Assembly (NCBI GenBank): GCA_964395095.1
Contig: CAYMZZ010000010.1
Coordinates: 62,001-126,000 of the forward strand
Direction of reading: 5' to 3'
DNA: 64,000 nucleotides
Origin: CAYMZZ01 sp964395095
GTDB taxonomy: Bacteria > Bacteroidota > Bacteroidia > Chitinophagales > Chitinophagaceae
Shown: positions 33,214 through 41,875 of the stretch, in pieces
Numbering within the stretch: the stretch's first letter is position 1
Layout of the letters: every line of letters begins with the position of its first letter
Program-made: the position numbers and the translations under genes
Notes under the pieces: model-generated
Databases searched by the model: none
What the model was told of the DNA's origin: nothing
What the model saw: only the letters and a program-made list of their open reading frames with translations

Positions 33214-33840
33214 TTGACTAACCCCACCACCCGTTCCGGACTTTCTACTATTTGGGAAAACTATGGCGGCTATTCGCCGGTATCCATCTTTTTTTCGCAG
33301 ATTGCCCCCGTCAGCGAAGGCGCCATTACATTGATCAATCAGCACACCCGGCCGGTAATGGTACCACGCGGCAAACTGATCCTGAAAAAAGGCAGTTCCG
33401 GTGATGAGCTTTACTTTATAGTGAAGGGAGTTGCCCGGGGCATGCTTATTGAAGATGGTCGTGAAATTACCACCTGGATCAATGAAGAAAATGAAGTGAT
33501 CGGCACCATCCGCAATCTCGCCATTCGTCGGCCTTCGGAAGAAATGGTGCAGGCACTGGAAACCTGCGAACTGGTAGCCATTCCCTACGACCTGATAGAA
33601 AGGCTGTACCGTGAGTTTCCCGAAACCAATGTAGTGGGTCGCATCATTCTCGAAGAAAGCTATCGCGAAGCAGAAGAGCGGGCCTATATCGCACGCATAC
33701 ATGCTGCTGAGAAGCGGTATAAAAGACTGATGGAAACCCGCCCCAACCTCTGCAACCGGATTCCGCTAAAACATATTGCCTCATACCTGGGTATGACGCT
33801 GGAGACGTTGAGTAGAATCAGGAATAGGAGGAATTTTTGA
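33214..33840 (+). CDS. Crp/Fnr family transcriptional regulator (first copy)
   Basis: About 208 residues: a cyclic-nucleotide-binding-type jelly roll (LILKKGSSGDELYFIVKGVARGMLIEDGREITTWINEENEVIGTI) and a C-terminal winged helix with the recognition region IPLKHIASYLGMTLETLSRIRNRR. The cNMP pocket lacks a clear RxS pair and there is no Fe-S cysteine set, so the signal is unknown. No ATG fits; TTG at 33214 is used and the start is uncertain. It is divergent from the GH5-GH18 pair, which it might control (inference). Confidence 0.83.
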   Translation: MTNPTTRSGLSTIWENYGGYSPVSIFFSQIAPVSEGAITLINQHTRPVMVPRGKLILKKGSSGDELYFIVKGVARGMLIEDGREITTWINEENEVIGTIRNLAIRRPSEEMVQALETCELVAIPYDLIERLYREFPETNVVGRIILEESYREAEERAYIARIHAAEKRYKRLMETRPNLCNRIPLKHIASYLGMTLETLSRIRNRRNF

Positions 33841-33950
33841 GTTGTAAGTTGTAAGTTTTAAGTTCTAAGTTTTAAGGGAATTAGGTACTCAATAATAAAA
33901 TACTTCAAGTCTCCTCACTTAAAACTTAAAACTTAGAACTTAAAACTTTA
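33838..33950. repeat. Paired inverted heptamer array R6
   Basis: The left arm (33838-33876) begins within the Crp stop codon region and has TAAGTTN units; the right arm (33917-33950) is AACTTAA/AACTTAG units. The spacer is about 40 nt. It sits between two plus-strand genes. Confidence 0.72.
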
Positions 33951-34059
33951 AAGCCCGCAAATCATCAATTTCCTTCCTTTCGTCAAGTCCGTTTGACATG
34001 CGCTGATCCGGCCATTAATTTCATGGTTGCCATTTCATTTATCATCAAAAAACTCAGCC

Positions 34060-34530
34060 ATGAAAGTCAATCATCTCTCCGGAATCTTCCGTTTCAGCCT
34101 GTTGCTGCTCCTCCTGGGTGTAGGCCTACCTTCTTACCGTTCTGCCCGGGGTGGCGAAGGTTTTGAAGTGTACCTGAACCAAAAACTGATCCTGCAAAAA
34201 TTTGGCAAGGAGCTGGCGCAGCCTGCTTTGCTGAAACTGGATCTATCGCAGGAGCAACAGCAGCTTCGGATCATTTACTATCATTGCGGGAAGAATGGCA
34301 AGAACAGGCAGATCACCCTTCGCGATGCATCGATGCAGGTGCAGCAGGTGTGGAAATTTGCCAATAGCAGCCAGGCCGCTTCGCCGATGGAACTGGATCT
34401 GGCCAAAGTGGCCGCTATAGCGCATGCCCATGCCAGCGGAAAATGGAGTCTGCATTACAGCGCCAGCGAACTGCCTGCGGAACGTCAACTGCTTGTGATT
34501 GAAATGAGTGCGGCCACTGCCCGGCGCTAG
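34060..34530 (+). CDS. Secreted protein of unknown function
   Basis: A 156-residue protein with a signal-peptide-like N-terminus (IFRFSLLLLLLGVGLPS). The start at 34060 is chosen over a TTG at 34027. The mature part is beta-rich: EGFEVYLNQKLILQKFGKEL, LRIIYYHCGKNGKNRQITLRD and a C-terminal WSLHYSASELPAERQLLVIEM. I do not recognise a domain. It precedes the PorG-like gene by 54 nt, so the two may be co-transcribed. Confidence 0.65.
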   Translation: MKVNHLSGIFRFSLLLLLLGVGLPSYRSARGGEGFEVYLNQKLILQKFGKELAQPALLKLDLSQEQQQLRIIYYHCGKNGKNRQITLRDASMQVQQVWKFANSSQAASPMELDLAKVAAIAHAHASGKWSLHYSASELPAERQLLVIEMSAATARR

Positions 34531-34584
34531 ATTATACTTTTTCCGGGATCGGATCGTTATGGGTAGGTATCCATCATCCGATTC

Positions 34585-35439
34585 ATGAAAAAGTTAACCT
34601 GTATCATTCTGCTGGCTCCCCTGACCGCCTTTTGCCAGAATTTCCATTTTTCGGCCCGTGCTGGTATCAGCAGCTATAATGGCGACCTGAAAGCCCGGGC
34701 CGTTTCCCTTGCACAAAGCCGATTTATGGGATCCCTCGGTGTTCGCTACGATTTAAGCGAACATTTTGCGCTTCGATCTTACCTCAGCCTTGGCGGCCTC
34801 CGGGGCGACGATGCCAGGGGTACCGCAGCCATGCAGCAACGCAATCTCAGTTTCCGTTCCGGGATATTTGAATGGGAAGCGGGATTGCACTACAGCATCC
34901 TTAACCTGAATTACCACTGGTGGACGCCCTATGTCGCCGCCGGCATCGGCCTCTATCGCTTTAACCCTACGGCTGTTGATGCGAATGGCAATAAGGTGAA
35001 ACTTCAACCCCTGGGCACAGAAGGACAGGGCGTGGTGGCTGGAGTGGACCCCTACAAACTCACGCAATTCAATATTCCACTGTCGGTTGGCGTGGAAAGA
35101 ATGCTGAACGAAGATATGCGGGTGGGGTTTGAGCTGGGTTATCGCAAAACCTTTACCGACTATCTCGACGATGTTAGTGGCGTTTATGCTGATCAATCGG
35201 TATTACTTGCCTCCAAGGGGCCACAAAGCGTGGAAATGGCTTACCGGGGCGATGAAGTGGGCGCAGGCCCCTACCCCGCCGCCGGTGCTGTAAGAGGCAA
35301 CAGTCAAAACAAAGATGGCTATTTCTTTATAGGCTTCAGTTTCACCTATCGTTTCTATTTTGACAAATACAAACAAATAGCGGGACTCCCCAGCTCAAAG
35401 AAAGGCAAGAAAGTGGGGTGCCCTGCCAATCGCTATTGA
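34585..35439 (+). CDS. DUF6089 family outer-membrane protein (PorG-like)
   Basis: A 284-residue protein with a signal peptide (1-18) and an outer-membrane barrel. It carries the DUF6089 landmarks: ISSYNGDL, WTPYVAAGIGLYRFNP, LQPLGTEGQG, FELGYRKTFTDYLDDVSGVYAD, RGNSQNKDGYFFIGFSFTYRF. Type IX secretion PorG belongs to this broad family, but many DUF6089 proteins are of unknown function. After the last barrel strand there is a short basic Lys-rich tail (SSKKGKKVGCPANRY). Confidence 0.78.
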   Translation: MKKLTCIILLAPLTAFCQNFHFSARAGISSYNGDLKARAVSLAQSRFMGSLGVRYDLSEHFALRSYLSLGGLRGDDARGTAAMQQRNLSFRSGIFEWEAGLHYSILNLNYHWWTPYVAAGIGLYRFNPTAVDANGNKVKLQPLGTEGQGVVAGVDPYKLTQFNIPLSVGVERMLNEDMRVGFELGYRKTFTDYLDDVSGVYADQSVLLASKGPQSVEMAYRGDEVGAGPYPAAGAVRGNSQNKDGYFFIGFSFTYRFYFDKYKQIAGLPSSKKGKKVGCPANRY

Positions 35440-35501
35440 CAGGAGCGTACATGGTAGCTTTACATTACAATAAATAAGAAGCAGACAGAATGCCAGGCAA
35501 T

Positions 35502-36410
35502 CTATCGAAACAATTTCCAGTTGGCCAGCACGATCCCCGCGAATACGAGCAGCATACTCACCAGGTGAACCCAGCCAAAATGTTCGTTTAGGAACAAAGC
35601 CGCTTCCAGACTGCTGAAGACGGGGATCAGGTTACCAAACAACGCCGTGCGTCCCGCGCCCAGGTAGCGTATCGCCCTGTTCCAGCAAATAAAACTGATA
35701 ACAGAAGTGCCCAGACCCAGGTACAGGATTACGCCCCATAAGGATGGATTCCAGCTTACCGGTGGATAATGCACGCGATCCCAAACCAGGAAAGGGATCA
35801 GCATAAGGGTACCCATCACAAAAATGACGACGAGGAAGGCTAAGGGTGGAATGCCGGCCGGCTTTCGCCTGGCAAGTGTATTATATATCGCAAAAGACAA
35901 TGCTGCCAACAACACCCACCCATCGCCCCGGTTGAATGAAAGATGCAGTAATTGTGTGGGATTGCCCCTGGCCAGCAGGAAGAGCACTCCCAGCAGGCAG
36001 ATAAATACCCCCACCACTTTAAAGCGATCCAGTTTCTCCTTTAAAAATATACGAGCCAGTATAATCGCCATCACGGGTGATGAGGTAGTGCCGATGAGGG
36101 CAAGATTAATGGCGGTACTGTAATGCGCACCAATATAGACCAGGGTATTGAACAAAGTGATACCCGCCAGGGCGGTCCAAAACAAATAGACCATTGACTT
36201 TCGAATGGCCGGCCAGCTTTCCCGGGTTTGTTTCCAACCAAGCGGGATGATAATAATAGTACCCGTAAGCCAGCGAAAAAATGCGAGGGTACCAGGCGGT
36301 ATCTCTTCGATCACGCCCCGGGCCACCACAAAATTGCCAGACCAAACGATCACCGCCAACAAGGCGAGACCGATACCTATCCATATCTGTCGTTGAGGAG
36401 ATTCAGCCAT
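35502..36410 (-). CDS. EamA/DMT-superfamily transporter
   Basis: A 302-residue membrane protein with ten hydrophobic segments arranged as two EamA repeats (each about 140 residues): IGIGLALLAVIVWSGNFVVARG in the first, GWVLLAALSFAIYNTLARR in the second, the standard layout of RhaT/YdcZ-like drug-metabolite transporters. Substrate unknown. The ATG at 36410 (or 36413) is preferred over an in-frame ATG further upstream at 36470. A TATCTTCG promoter-like element lies just upstream. Confidence 0.88.
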   Translation of the reverse strand: MAESPQRQIWIGIGLALLAVIVWSGNFVVARGVIEEIPPGTLAFFRWLTGTIIIIPLGWKQTRESWPAIRKSMVYLFWTALAGITLFNTLVYIGAHYSTAINLALIGTTSSPVMAIILARIFLKEKLDRFKVVGVFICLLGVLFLLARGNPTQLLHLSFNRGDGWVLLAALSFAIYNTLARRKPAGIPPLAFLVVIFVMGTLMLIPFLVWDRVHYPPVSWNPSLWGVILYLGLGTSVISFICWNRAIRYLGAGRTALFGNLIPVFSSLEAALFLNEHFGWVHLVSMLLVFAGIVLANWKLFR

Positions 36411-36535
36411 CATTGCGGCGCGAAGATAATAATAGCCATCAGGATCCATCGCATCTGTCGGGGAAACCAATCCCGATTATGACATGCGTCAGCCGCCTCA
36501 CTAACGCGCATCATGAACACTTACCGTACAGTAAC

Positions 36536-36543
36536 TAATTTTG
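36536..36543 (+). promoter_or_regulatory. TAATTTTG promoter element placed 4 nt before the CoA-transferase start
   Basis: TAnnTTTG match with the ATG at 36548, so the predicted +1 falls on or next to the start codon. Confidence 0.48.
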
Positions 36544-36547
36544 CGCC

Positions 36548-37834
36548 ATGAATTTTCCACTATACTATCAAACGCCCCGTGAAGCTTTATCCATTATCCA
36601 GCCCGGCAATCGGGTTTATGTACAGGGAAGCGCGCAAACACCGACCCTTTTCCTGAAAGCCCTGGCCGAAGAAGCCGGCCGCTTAAGGGATGTGGAACTG
36701 GTATCCATCACCGTTTATGGCGATGTGCAGCTAGACAAGCCCCAATACGAAGGCATCTTTCATTTCAACTCCCTTTTTGTATCGGCCTCGCTACGCCAGG
36801 CAGTGAAAGAAGGAAGGGCTGACTATGTGCCGGTATTCCTGAGTGAGATTCCGGAACTGTTCAAGCAAAATATACTTCCCATCGATGTGGCGCTCGTGCA
36901 GGTTTCGCCGCCCGACCATCATGGCTATTGTTCCCTGGGTATTTCGGTGGATATAGCCCGCTCGGCCGTGAATACCGCCAAATATGTAGTTGCCCTGGTG
37001 AATCCGCAGGTTCCCCGTACGCATGGCGATGGCCTCATCCACAGCAGTCGGTTTCATGCCGCCGTGTATGCGGATGAGCCTTTGTACGAAGCCAATTACG
37101 GCGAAAAAGTGACGGACACTGAAAGAAAGATCGCCGCGCATGTGGCTTCCCTGGTAGAAGACCGCAGCACCCTGCAAATGGGTATCGGTTCCATTCCCGA
37201 CGCGGTGCTAAAGGCACTGGTTAACCACAAAGACCTGGGTGTGCATACGGAAATGTGCTCCGATGGCATCATCGACCTGGTGGAAAAAGATGTCATTAAC
37301 AACAAGTTCAAGAAAATACACCCCTGCAAAACGGTTACAGCTTTCGCCCTGGGCACGAGAAGACTCTATGACTATATAGATGATAACCCGGCCTTCAATT
37401 TTCTGGATATCGATTATGTAAACGATCCCCATATTATCCGCCGCAACGATAAGATGGTCGCCATCAACAGCGCTATTGAAATTGACTTGACGGGGCAGGT
37501 TTGCGCCGACAGCATTGGCACTTATCAATATTCGGGCGTAGGTGGCCAAATGGACTTTATGCGTGGAGCGGCCCTCAGCGAAGGGGGTAAACCCATCATT
37601 GCCCTGCCTTCCCGCACGGCAAAAGGGATTGGGCGTATTGTGCCTTACCTGAAACAGGGTGCCGGCGTGGTGACTACCCGGGCGCATGTGCATTATGTAG
37701 TTACGGAATATGGCATCGCTTATTTATACGGAAAAAATCTTCGCCAGAGAGCCAAAGCGCTGATCGATATAGCTCACCCGGATGACCGGGAGCAGTTGGA
37801 AAGAGAATGCAGGGAGCGGTATGGGAAGTTGTGA
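36548..37834 (+). CDS. Acetyl-CoA hydrolase/CoA-transferase family protein
   Basis: A 428-residue enzyme of the acetyl-CoA hydrolase/4-hydroxybutyrate CoA-transferase family (AcH_hydro). The catalytic Glu that forms the acyl-glutamyl anhydride lies in the conserved HTEMCSDG stretch. Other marks are QVSPPDHHGYCSLGISVD, LQMGIGSIPDAV, GVGGQMDFMRGA and HYVVTEYGIAYLYGKNLRQRA. It moves CoA between acetate and other short carboxylates; the exact pair (acetate, butyrate, succinate) is unknown. It has its own close promoter and is followed by array R7. Confidence 0.9.
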   Translation: MNFPLYYQTPREALSIIQPGNRVYVQGSAQTPTLFLKALAEEAGRLRDVELVSITVYGDVQLDKPQYEGIFHFNSLFVSASLRQAVKEGRADYVPVFLSEIPELFKQNILPIDVALVQVSPPDHHGYCSLGISVDIARSAVNTAKYVVALVNPQVPRTHGDGLIHSSRFHAAVYADEPLYEANYGEKVTDTERKIAAHVASLVEDRSTLQMGIGSIPDAVLKALVNHKDLGVHTEMCSDGIIDLVEKDVINNKFKKIHPCKTVTAFALGTRRLYDYIDDNPAFNFLDIDYVNDPHIIRRNDKMVAINSAIEIDLTGQVCADSIGTYQYSGVGGQMDFMRGAALSEGGKPIIALPSRTAKGIGRIVPYLKQGAGVVTTRAHVHYVVTEYGIAYLYGKNLRQRAKALIDIAHPDDREQLERECRERYGKL

Positions 37835-38190
37835 TACGTTTTACGTTGTACGTTTTACGTTTGGGGTTGTAAGTTTTAGGTTTTAGGTTTTAAGTGATTG
37901 AATGGGCATGGTGTTATGGAGCTAATAGTAATACTTTATGATTGATACTAGCTGCTAAGCCATGCTTTCGGGCCAGATGCTTTCAGTCCTTTGATCCTAT
38001 AGTCGCGATCGTTGCGCTCTTTGCGGTAAAATCTATCAGTACATATAACAGCTCTACAGTCCGGAAGCTTTCTTACCGCCACGAATCCGCAACGATCGCA
38101 ACGGAATGCGGTACCCAATATAACCTTAAACTTTAAACCTTAAACCTTAAACAAATCAACAAATAAACAAATCAACAAATCAACAAATAA
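37834..38190. repeat. Paired inverted heptamer array R7 around a second inverted repeat
   Basis: The left arm (37834-37895) switches from TACGTTN to TAAGTTN/TAGGTTN units; the right arm (38120-38190) runs from CCTTAAA-type units into AACAAATC octamers. The spacer (~220 nt) contains an imperfect inverted repeat at 38004-38099. It fills the 361-nt gap between convergent CoA-transferase and amidase genes; no ORF is seen. Confidence 0.7.
38004..38099. repeat. REP-like imperfect inverted repeat
   Basis: Arms 38004-38030 and 38072-38099 share a perfect core GCGATCGTTGCG / CGCAACGATCGC and a second block TTGCGGTAA / TTACCGCCA with a few mismatches, separated by about 42 nt. The base composition differs from the AT-rich heptamers around it. 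Confidence 0.55.
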
Positions 38191-38195
38191 AAAAT

Positions 38196-39950
38196 TCACT
38201 CCTCCCTCGCCTGCTTCAAAAAATCCTTCAGTCCTTCCACAATCTTATCGGCTATTTCCTGCTGAAAGCTTTCCCGTAAAATCAGGTCTTCCTCTTCGGG
38301 GTTGCTGATAAAAAGCATTTCCACCAGTACGTTGGGGTATTCGGTGGGACTGTTGAGCATGAAATTGAAGCTCCCTGTATTGCCATAGTCTTTCAATCCC
38401 AGTTGCAGCATGCGCTTATAGATGGCATGGCTCAGGGGGCGGAATCCGGCATGTTTGTAAAAAGTACCGGTGCCTTTGGCATTCACCGGATCGCCCGATG
38501 AATTCAAATGCAGGCTGATCAATAAGTCGGGCAGGCTGTCGCGGTAAAGCAGAATCCTTTCTTTGTTGTCTACAAATTTTTCTGTGGTTCTTGTCATGAG
38601 TACCGTAGCGCCCTGCTGCTCCAGTGTTTTTCTGAGTTTTAGCGCCACCTGCAGGGCCATTTCCTTTTCGATGCTGCCGGCGGGTCCGCGTGCGCCGGTA
38701 TTGCCGCCGCCATGGCCGGCATCCACGGCAATACGCAAACCACGCAACTGCAGGTTCTCCGGTTGGCGTCTCACCTTTATCACCAGTCGGTTCCCTTCGT
38801 AATAAACGTCATGACCCCAGTGCTGGCGATGCTTCAATTCCACAAATATTCGTAGCACTTCATCTTCAATTTGCTCATAGCGCACATTGGCGATTTCCTT
38901 TGTATTGTCGAGCTGCGTGATCCAATTCGTATTATTGGTAGCACCAAAAATATCCACTACAATCCGCGACGGGTTCAGTTCCTGAACCGATTGATAAGGG
39001 AGCCGGGCATCCAGCGCGATCTTTACATAATCGAACAAGGAGTCGCCATATACGCGCCAGCTACCGGTCAGCGAACGCGAGTCGGGTACACCTTTAGGCA
39101 GGAAACTCACCACATCATCAGGAATCCATGCCGACCGGTAGCGGGATAATTGTACCCGGTAAAGCCCATTCACTTTGCCGGTAATTTTCAGGGGAATCAG
39201 CGAATCGATATAACCGATCTTGGAGCCACCGAGGCGGTCCTCACCCAACCCATAGAGCAGATGCGCTAACCGACCTTTCGTAATCACTTTATCAGGCGCA
39301 TCGGGGTTTAGGGATGTGTAGCGATAGGGCGTGCGTCGACTCACACTGGCGCCCGATGTATCGCGCAATCTTATTTGCAGGTACTCATTCGCCAGCTTTT
39401 GACCCTCCGGGAATACGTATGTGCCCTGGTAGATGCCGGGGATGGGGTTTTCGGGCGAAGTAGGCATTTCATACAGCAGCACGGTATCGTTGACCCATAC
39501 TTCAGCGCCAGGCAGGGCTTTGACCCGAAAGAATAATTTATCGCCGGGGATCACCACCATATTGCCGGGAGGATCCACCGCAACGCTGGCAATCTCCATG
39601 GTTTTAACGGTATCCGGTGGCGACGCAGGCGTATAGCGAAACAATACCCGACGGTTAGCTACCGTACCCGCCGACCTGGCCTGCAGGTTAAAGGTATTTT
39701 GCCCCTGCTCCAGGTTGAGCTCTATGGCAAAACCTCCGGAACCGTACACTTTTACAGGTACTCCATTCATCGTTAGCTCGCAACCCTTACAGGTGCTGCC
39801 GGAGATGAACTGCCTGTTGCCGCGAACAACATTCGACTCCTGGCTGGGTTGCAGGAGACGGATAAAGGGCTTGCTTTGGGCCTGGCCCTCCAGCGCGGTA
39901 AGGATCAATAAACTGACAAAAAATAATTGGGTTTTCAGAAGCCTCTGCAT
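38196..39950 (-). CDS. N-acetylmuramoyl-L-alanine amidase (Amidase_3) with AMIN-like N-terminal region
   Basis: A 584-residue exported protein (signal peptide to about residue 25). The C-terminal third is an Amidase_3 zinc enzyme: IAVDAGHGGG (His413), GSIEKEMAL (Glu428), SLHLNS and VEMLFISNPEEE, which cleaves the amide between muramic acid and the stem peptide during cell separation. Residues ~290-395 look like an AMIN-type domain, and the first ~280 are beta-rich modules with a CKGC pair. A TAAATTTG element lies upstream. It converges on R7. Confidence 0.92.
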   Translation of the reverse strand: MQRLLKTQLFFVSLLILTALEGQAQSKPFIRLLQPSQESNVVRGNRQFISGSTCKGCELTMNGVPVKVYGSGGFAIELNLEQGQNTFNLQARSAGTVANRRVLFRYTPASPPDTVKTMEIASVAVDPPGNMVVIPGDKLFFRVKALPGAEVWVNDTVLLYEMPTSPENPIPGIYQGTYVFPEGQKLANEYLQIRLRDTSGASVSRRTPYRYTSLNPDAPDKVITKGRLAHLLYGLGEDRLGGSKIGYIDSLIPLKITGKVNGLYRVQLSRYRSAWIPDDVVSFLPKGVPDSRSLTGSWRVYGDSLFDYVKIALDARLPYQSVQELNPSRIVVDIFGATNNTNWITQLDNTKEIANVRYEQIEDEVLRIFVELKHRQHWGHDVYYEGNRLVIKVRRQPENLQLRGLRIAVDAGHGGGNTGARGPAGSIEKEMALQVALKLRKTLEQQGATVLMTRTTEKFVDNKERILLYRDSLPDLLISLHLNSSGDPVNAKGTGTFYKHAGFRPLSHAIYKRMLQLGLKDYGNTGSFNFMLNSPTEYPNVLVEMLFISNPEEEDLILRESFQQEIADKIVEGLKDFLKQAREE

Positions 39951-39963
39951 GCCGTAAAGCTAC

Positions 39964-39971
39964 CAAATTTA
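39964..39971 (-). promoter_or_regulatory. TAAATTTG promoter element for the amidase
   Basis: TAnnTTTG on the minus strand, 13 nt before the amidase ATG at 39950. Confidence 0.45.
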
Positions 39972-40022
39972 AAGTGGTTGCGCATGATTGGCCGGAGGCC
40001 CCTCATCAATTTAACGTACCGC

Positions 40023-41468
40023 TTACATGAGTGGCGAAGCCAGTCGGGCGAGTTTTTCTATCAGCACGCGGTAAAATCGTCGATTGGCCCATCTTTCCGG
40101 GTCAATTCGTTTCGCGTCGTCCAGGTCGCTATTAAACAAATCCCGCATCTGGCCTGCAAAGCGGGAATCATATACAAAGGCATTCACTTCAAAATTCAAC
40201 TCAAAACTCCGGTGATCCATGTTGGCGGAGCCAACAACGGCGAGCATACCATCCGCCACCAGGGTCTTGGCATGCACAAAACCTTTGGTATAGAGGTATA
40301 TCTCCACACCCGCCTGCATCAATTCCGAATAATAGGATCTGGCCGCCGCATTCACCAGTCGGCTATCCGATTTATCAGGCACCAGGAGCTTAACCTTTAA
40401 GCCGCTCAGCGCCGCAATCTTAATCGCCTCCAGCATACTTTCGCCCGGAATAAAATAGGGTGTGGTGATCAGTAATTCCCTCTCCGCCAGATAAACAGCC
40501 TGCAAAAGCGAATAAAGTATGGCTGGTTGATCGGAGTCGGGCCCGCTGGCTGCAATCTGCACCAGGGTATCTCCCTCCTCCTCCCTGGGCAAAGCGAACA
40601 GCATTTGCCGGGCTTCGATGGATTCACCTGTACAGAACTGCCAGTCGCACAAAAAAAGATACTGGAGGTAATATACGCCGGGACCATCGATGCGTAAATG
40701 ATTATCGCGCCAGTAGTCACGCGTGCCGGGGCGGTTGTAGTATCGCTGGCTGATATTGATACCTCCCGTAAACGCTGTTTGTCCATCCACAATCAGGATC
40801 TTTCGGTGGTTGCGGTAATTGAGCCGGTTGGCGAGCACAATAAAATGGATGCGATGAAATGGATAAGCTTCCACACCCGCGGCACGAAGGCGCGGCACAA
40901 TGGTCCGGCGAATGCGTCTGCTGCCAAAATCATCATAGATAAATCGCACTTTCACGCCGGCCTTTGCTCTTTCGATCAGGGCATCGGCCAGTTCATTGCC
41001 AATTTCGTCATCCTCATAAATGTAGTATTCCACGTGAATATGCTCACTGGCCTGGCGAACTGCTTCGAGCATTTCGGGAAATTTCTCTTCGCCATTCACC
41101 AGGAGCTTCACGCGGTTGTTTCGGGTGGGTTGACTGCGAAGATCACGGGCGAGCAGGGTTGCCAGTTCACGGTTTTTCCATAAAGACGCGGTACCTGTGC
41201 TGCCCGCTTTCAGCGTATAGGGCTCGATGGTGCTGCGGAGCTCATTCAAAATTCCTTCATCAACCAGCCATTTGCCATTGTACAATTTTCGTTTTCGATA
41301 ATTGATACCAAAGGAAAAATAAAAGATCATGCCCACGAAGGGAAAGAAGATAGCGAAGAGCAGGTATGCCAGGGTTTTGGATGAACTGCGCGTATCATAT
41401 ATGATGCGCAGGCAAACCAGCAGCAGGATCGCCAGGTAGGTTAATTCCGCAATTAATAGCCAGTTCAT
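40023..41468 (-). CDS. cls: Cardiolipin synthase (phospholipase D family)
   Basis: Condenses two phosphatidylglycerol molecules into cardiolipin. The 481-residue product has two N-terminal membrane helices (starting MNWLLIAELTYLAILLLV) and two HKD motifs: HRKILIVDGQTAFTGG and HAKTLVADGMLAVVGSANMD. The start at 41468 is preferred because the in-frame extension to 41546 is not membrane-like. The last residues are basic. It is divergent from a small gene at 41573. Confidence 0.94.
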   Translation of the reverse strand: MNWLLIAELTYLAILLLVCLRIIYDTRSSSKTLAYLLFAIFFPFVGMIFYFSFGINYRKRKLYNGKWLVDEGILNELRSTIEPYTLKAGSTGTASLWKNRELATLLARDLRSQPTRNNRVKLLVNGEEKFPEMLEAVRQASEHIHVEYYIYEDDEIGNELADALIERAKAGVKVRFIYDDFGSRRIRRTIVPRLRAAGVEAYPFHRIHFIVLANRLNYRNHRKILIVDGQTAFTGGINISQRYYNRPGTRDYWRDNHLRIDGPGVYYLQYLFLCDWQFCTGESIEARQMLFALPREEEGDTLVQIAASGPDSDQPAILYSLLQAVYLAERELLITTPYFIPGESMLEAIKIAALSGLKVKLLVPDKSDSRLVNAAARSYYSELMQAGVEIYLYTKGFVHAKTLVADGMLAVVGSANMDHRSFELNFEVNAFVYDSRFAGQMRDLFNSDLDDAKRIDPERWANRRFYRVLIEKLARLASPLM

Positions 41469-41572
41469 GAATGATTGAAGATAAGCTAAAGCTGAATTAT
41501 GTGCCGAAATCGGATTAGCCGTAATTTTGCTGGCGGTAGCCGGCAACAGTCTGGCACTTGTATTGCAAGGTT

Positions 41573-41869
41573 ATGGATATGCAGCAATCTGAATTTAATA
41601 TCGTCCTGCAAATCAAGACACCGGAGGGGTTTGAACCCTTCGGTAAATTTACCCTGGGCCGCAATAAAAAGCAGGCCGAATCCATTTTCCGGCAATTGAA
41701 GGGTAATAGTCAATGTAGCTTTAACGACATCCTGCAGATAGACCTGGTGGAATCGGGCGAAGGCCTGCCCCGGCAATTGGATATGCTGAGTTGCAGTTTA
41801 GCCGATATGGCCGAAAATTGCCGTGTGATCACTCGCGAATATTTCAAATACCGCTCATTGGAACCCTGA
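41573..41869 (+). CDS. Small cytosolic protein of unknown function
   Basis: A 98-residue protein without signal or membrane segment. It is acidic/mixed with regular beta-alpha rhythm (NIVLQIKTPEGFEPFGKFTLGRNKKQAESIFRQLKG). I do not recognise the family. A TAATTTTG promoter element lies about 44 nt upstream, and an alternative ATG is at 41579. It converges on the sensor kinase with a 6-nt gap. Confidence 0.6.
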   Translation: MDMQQSEFNIVLQIKTPEGFEPFGKFTLGRNKKQAESIFRQLKGNSQCSFNDILQIDLVESGEGLPRQLDMLSCSLADMAENCRVITREYFKYRSLEP

Positions 41870-41875
41870 ACATAA

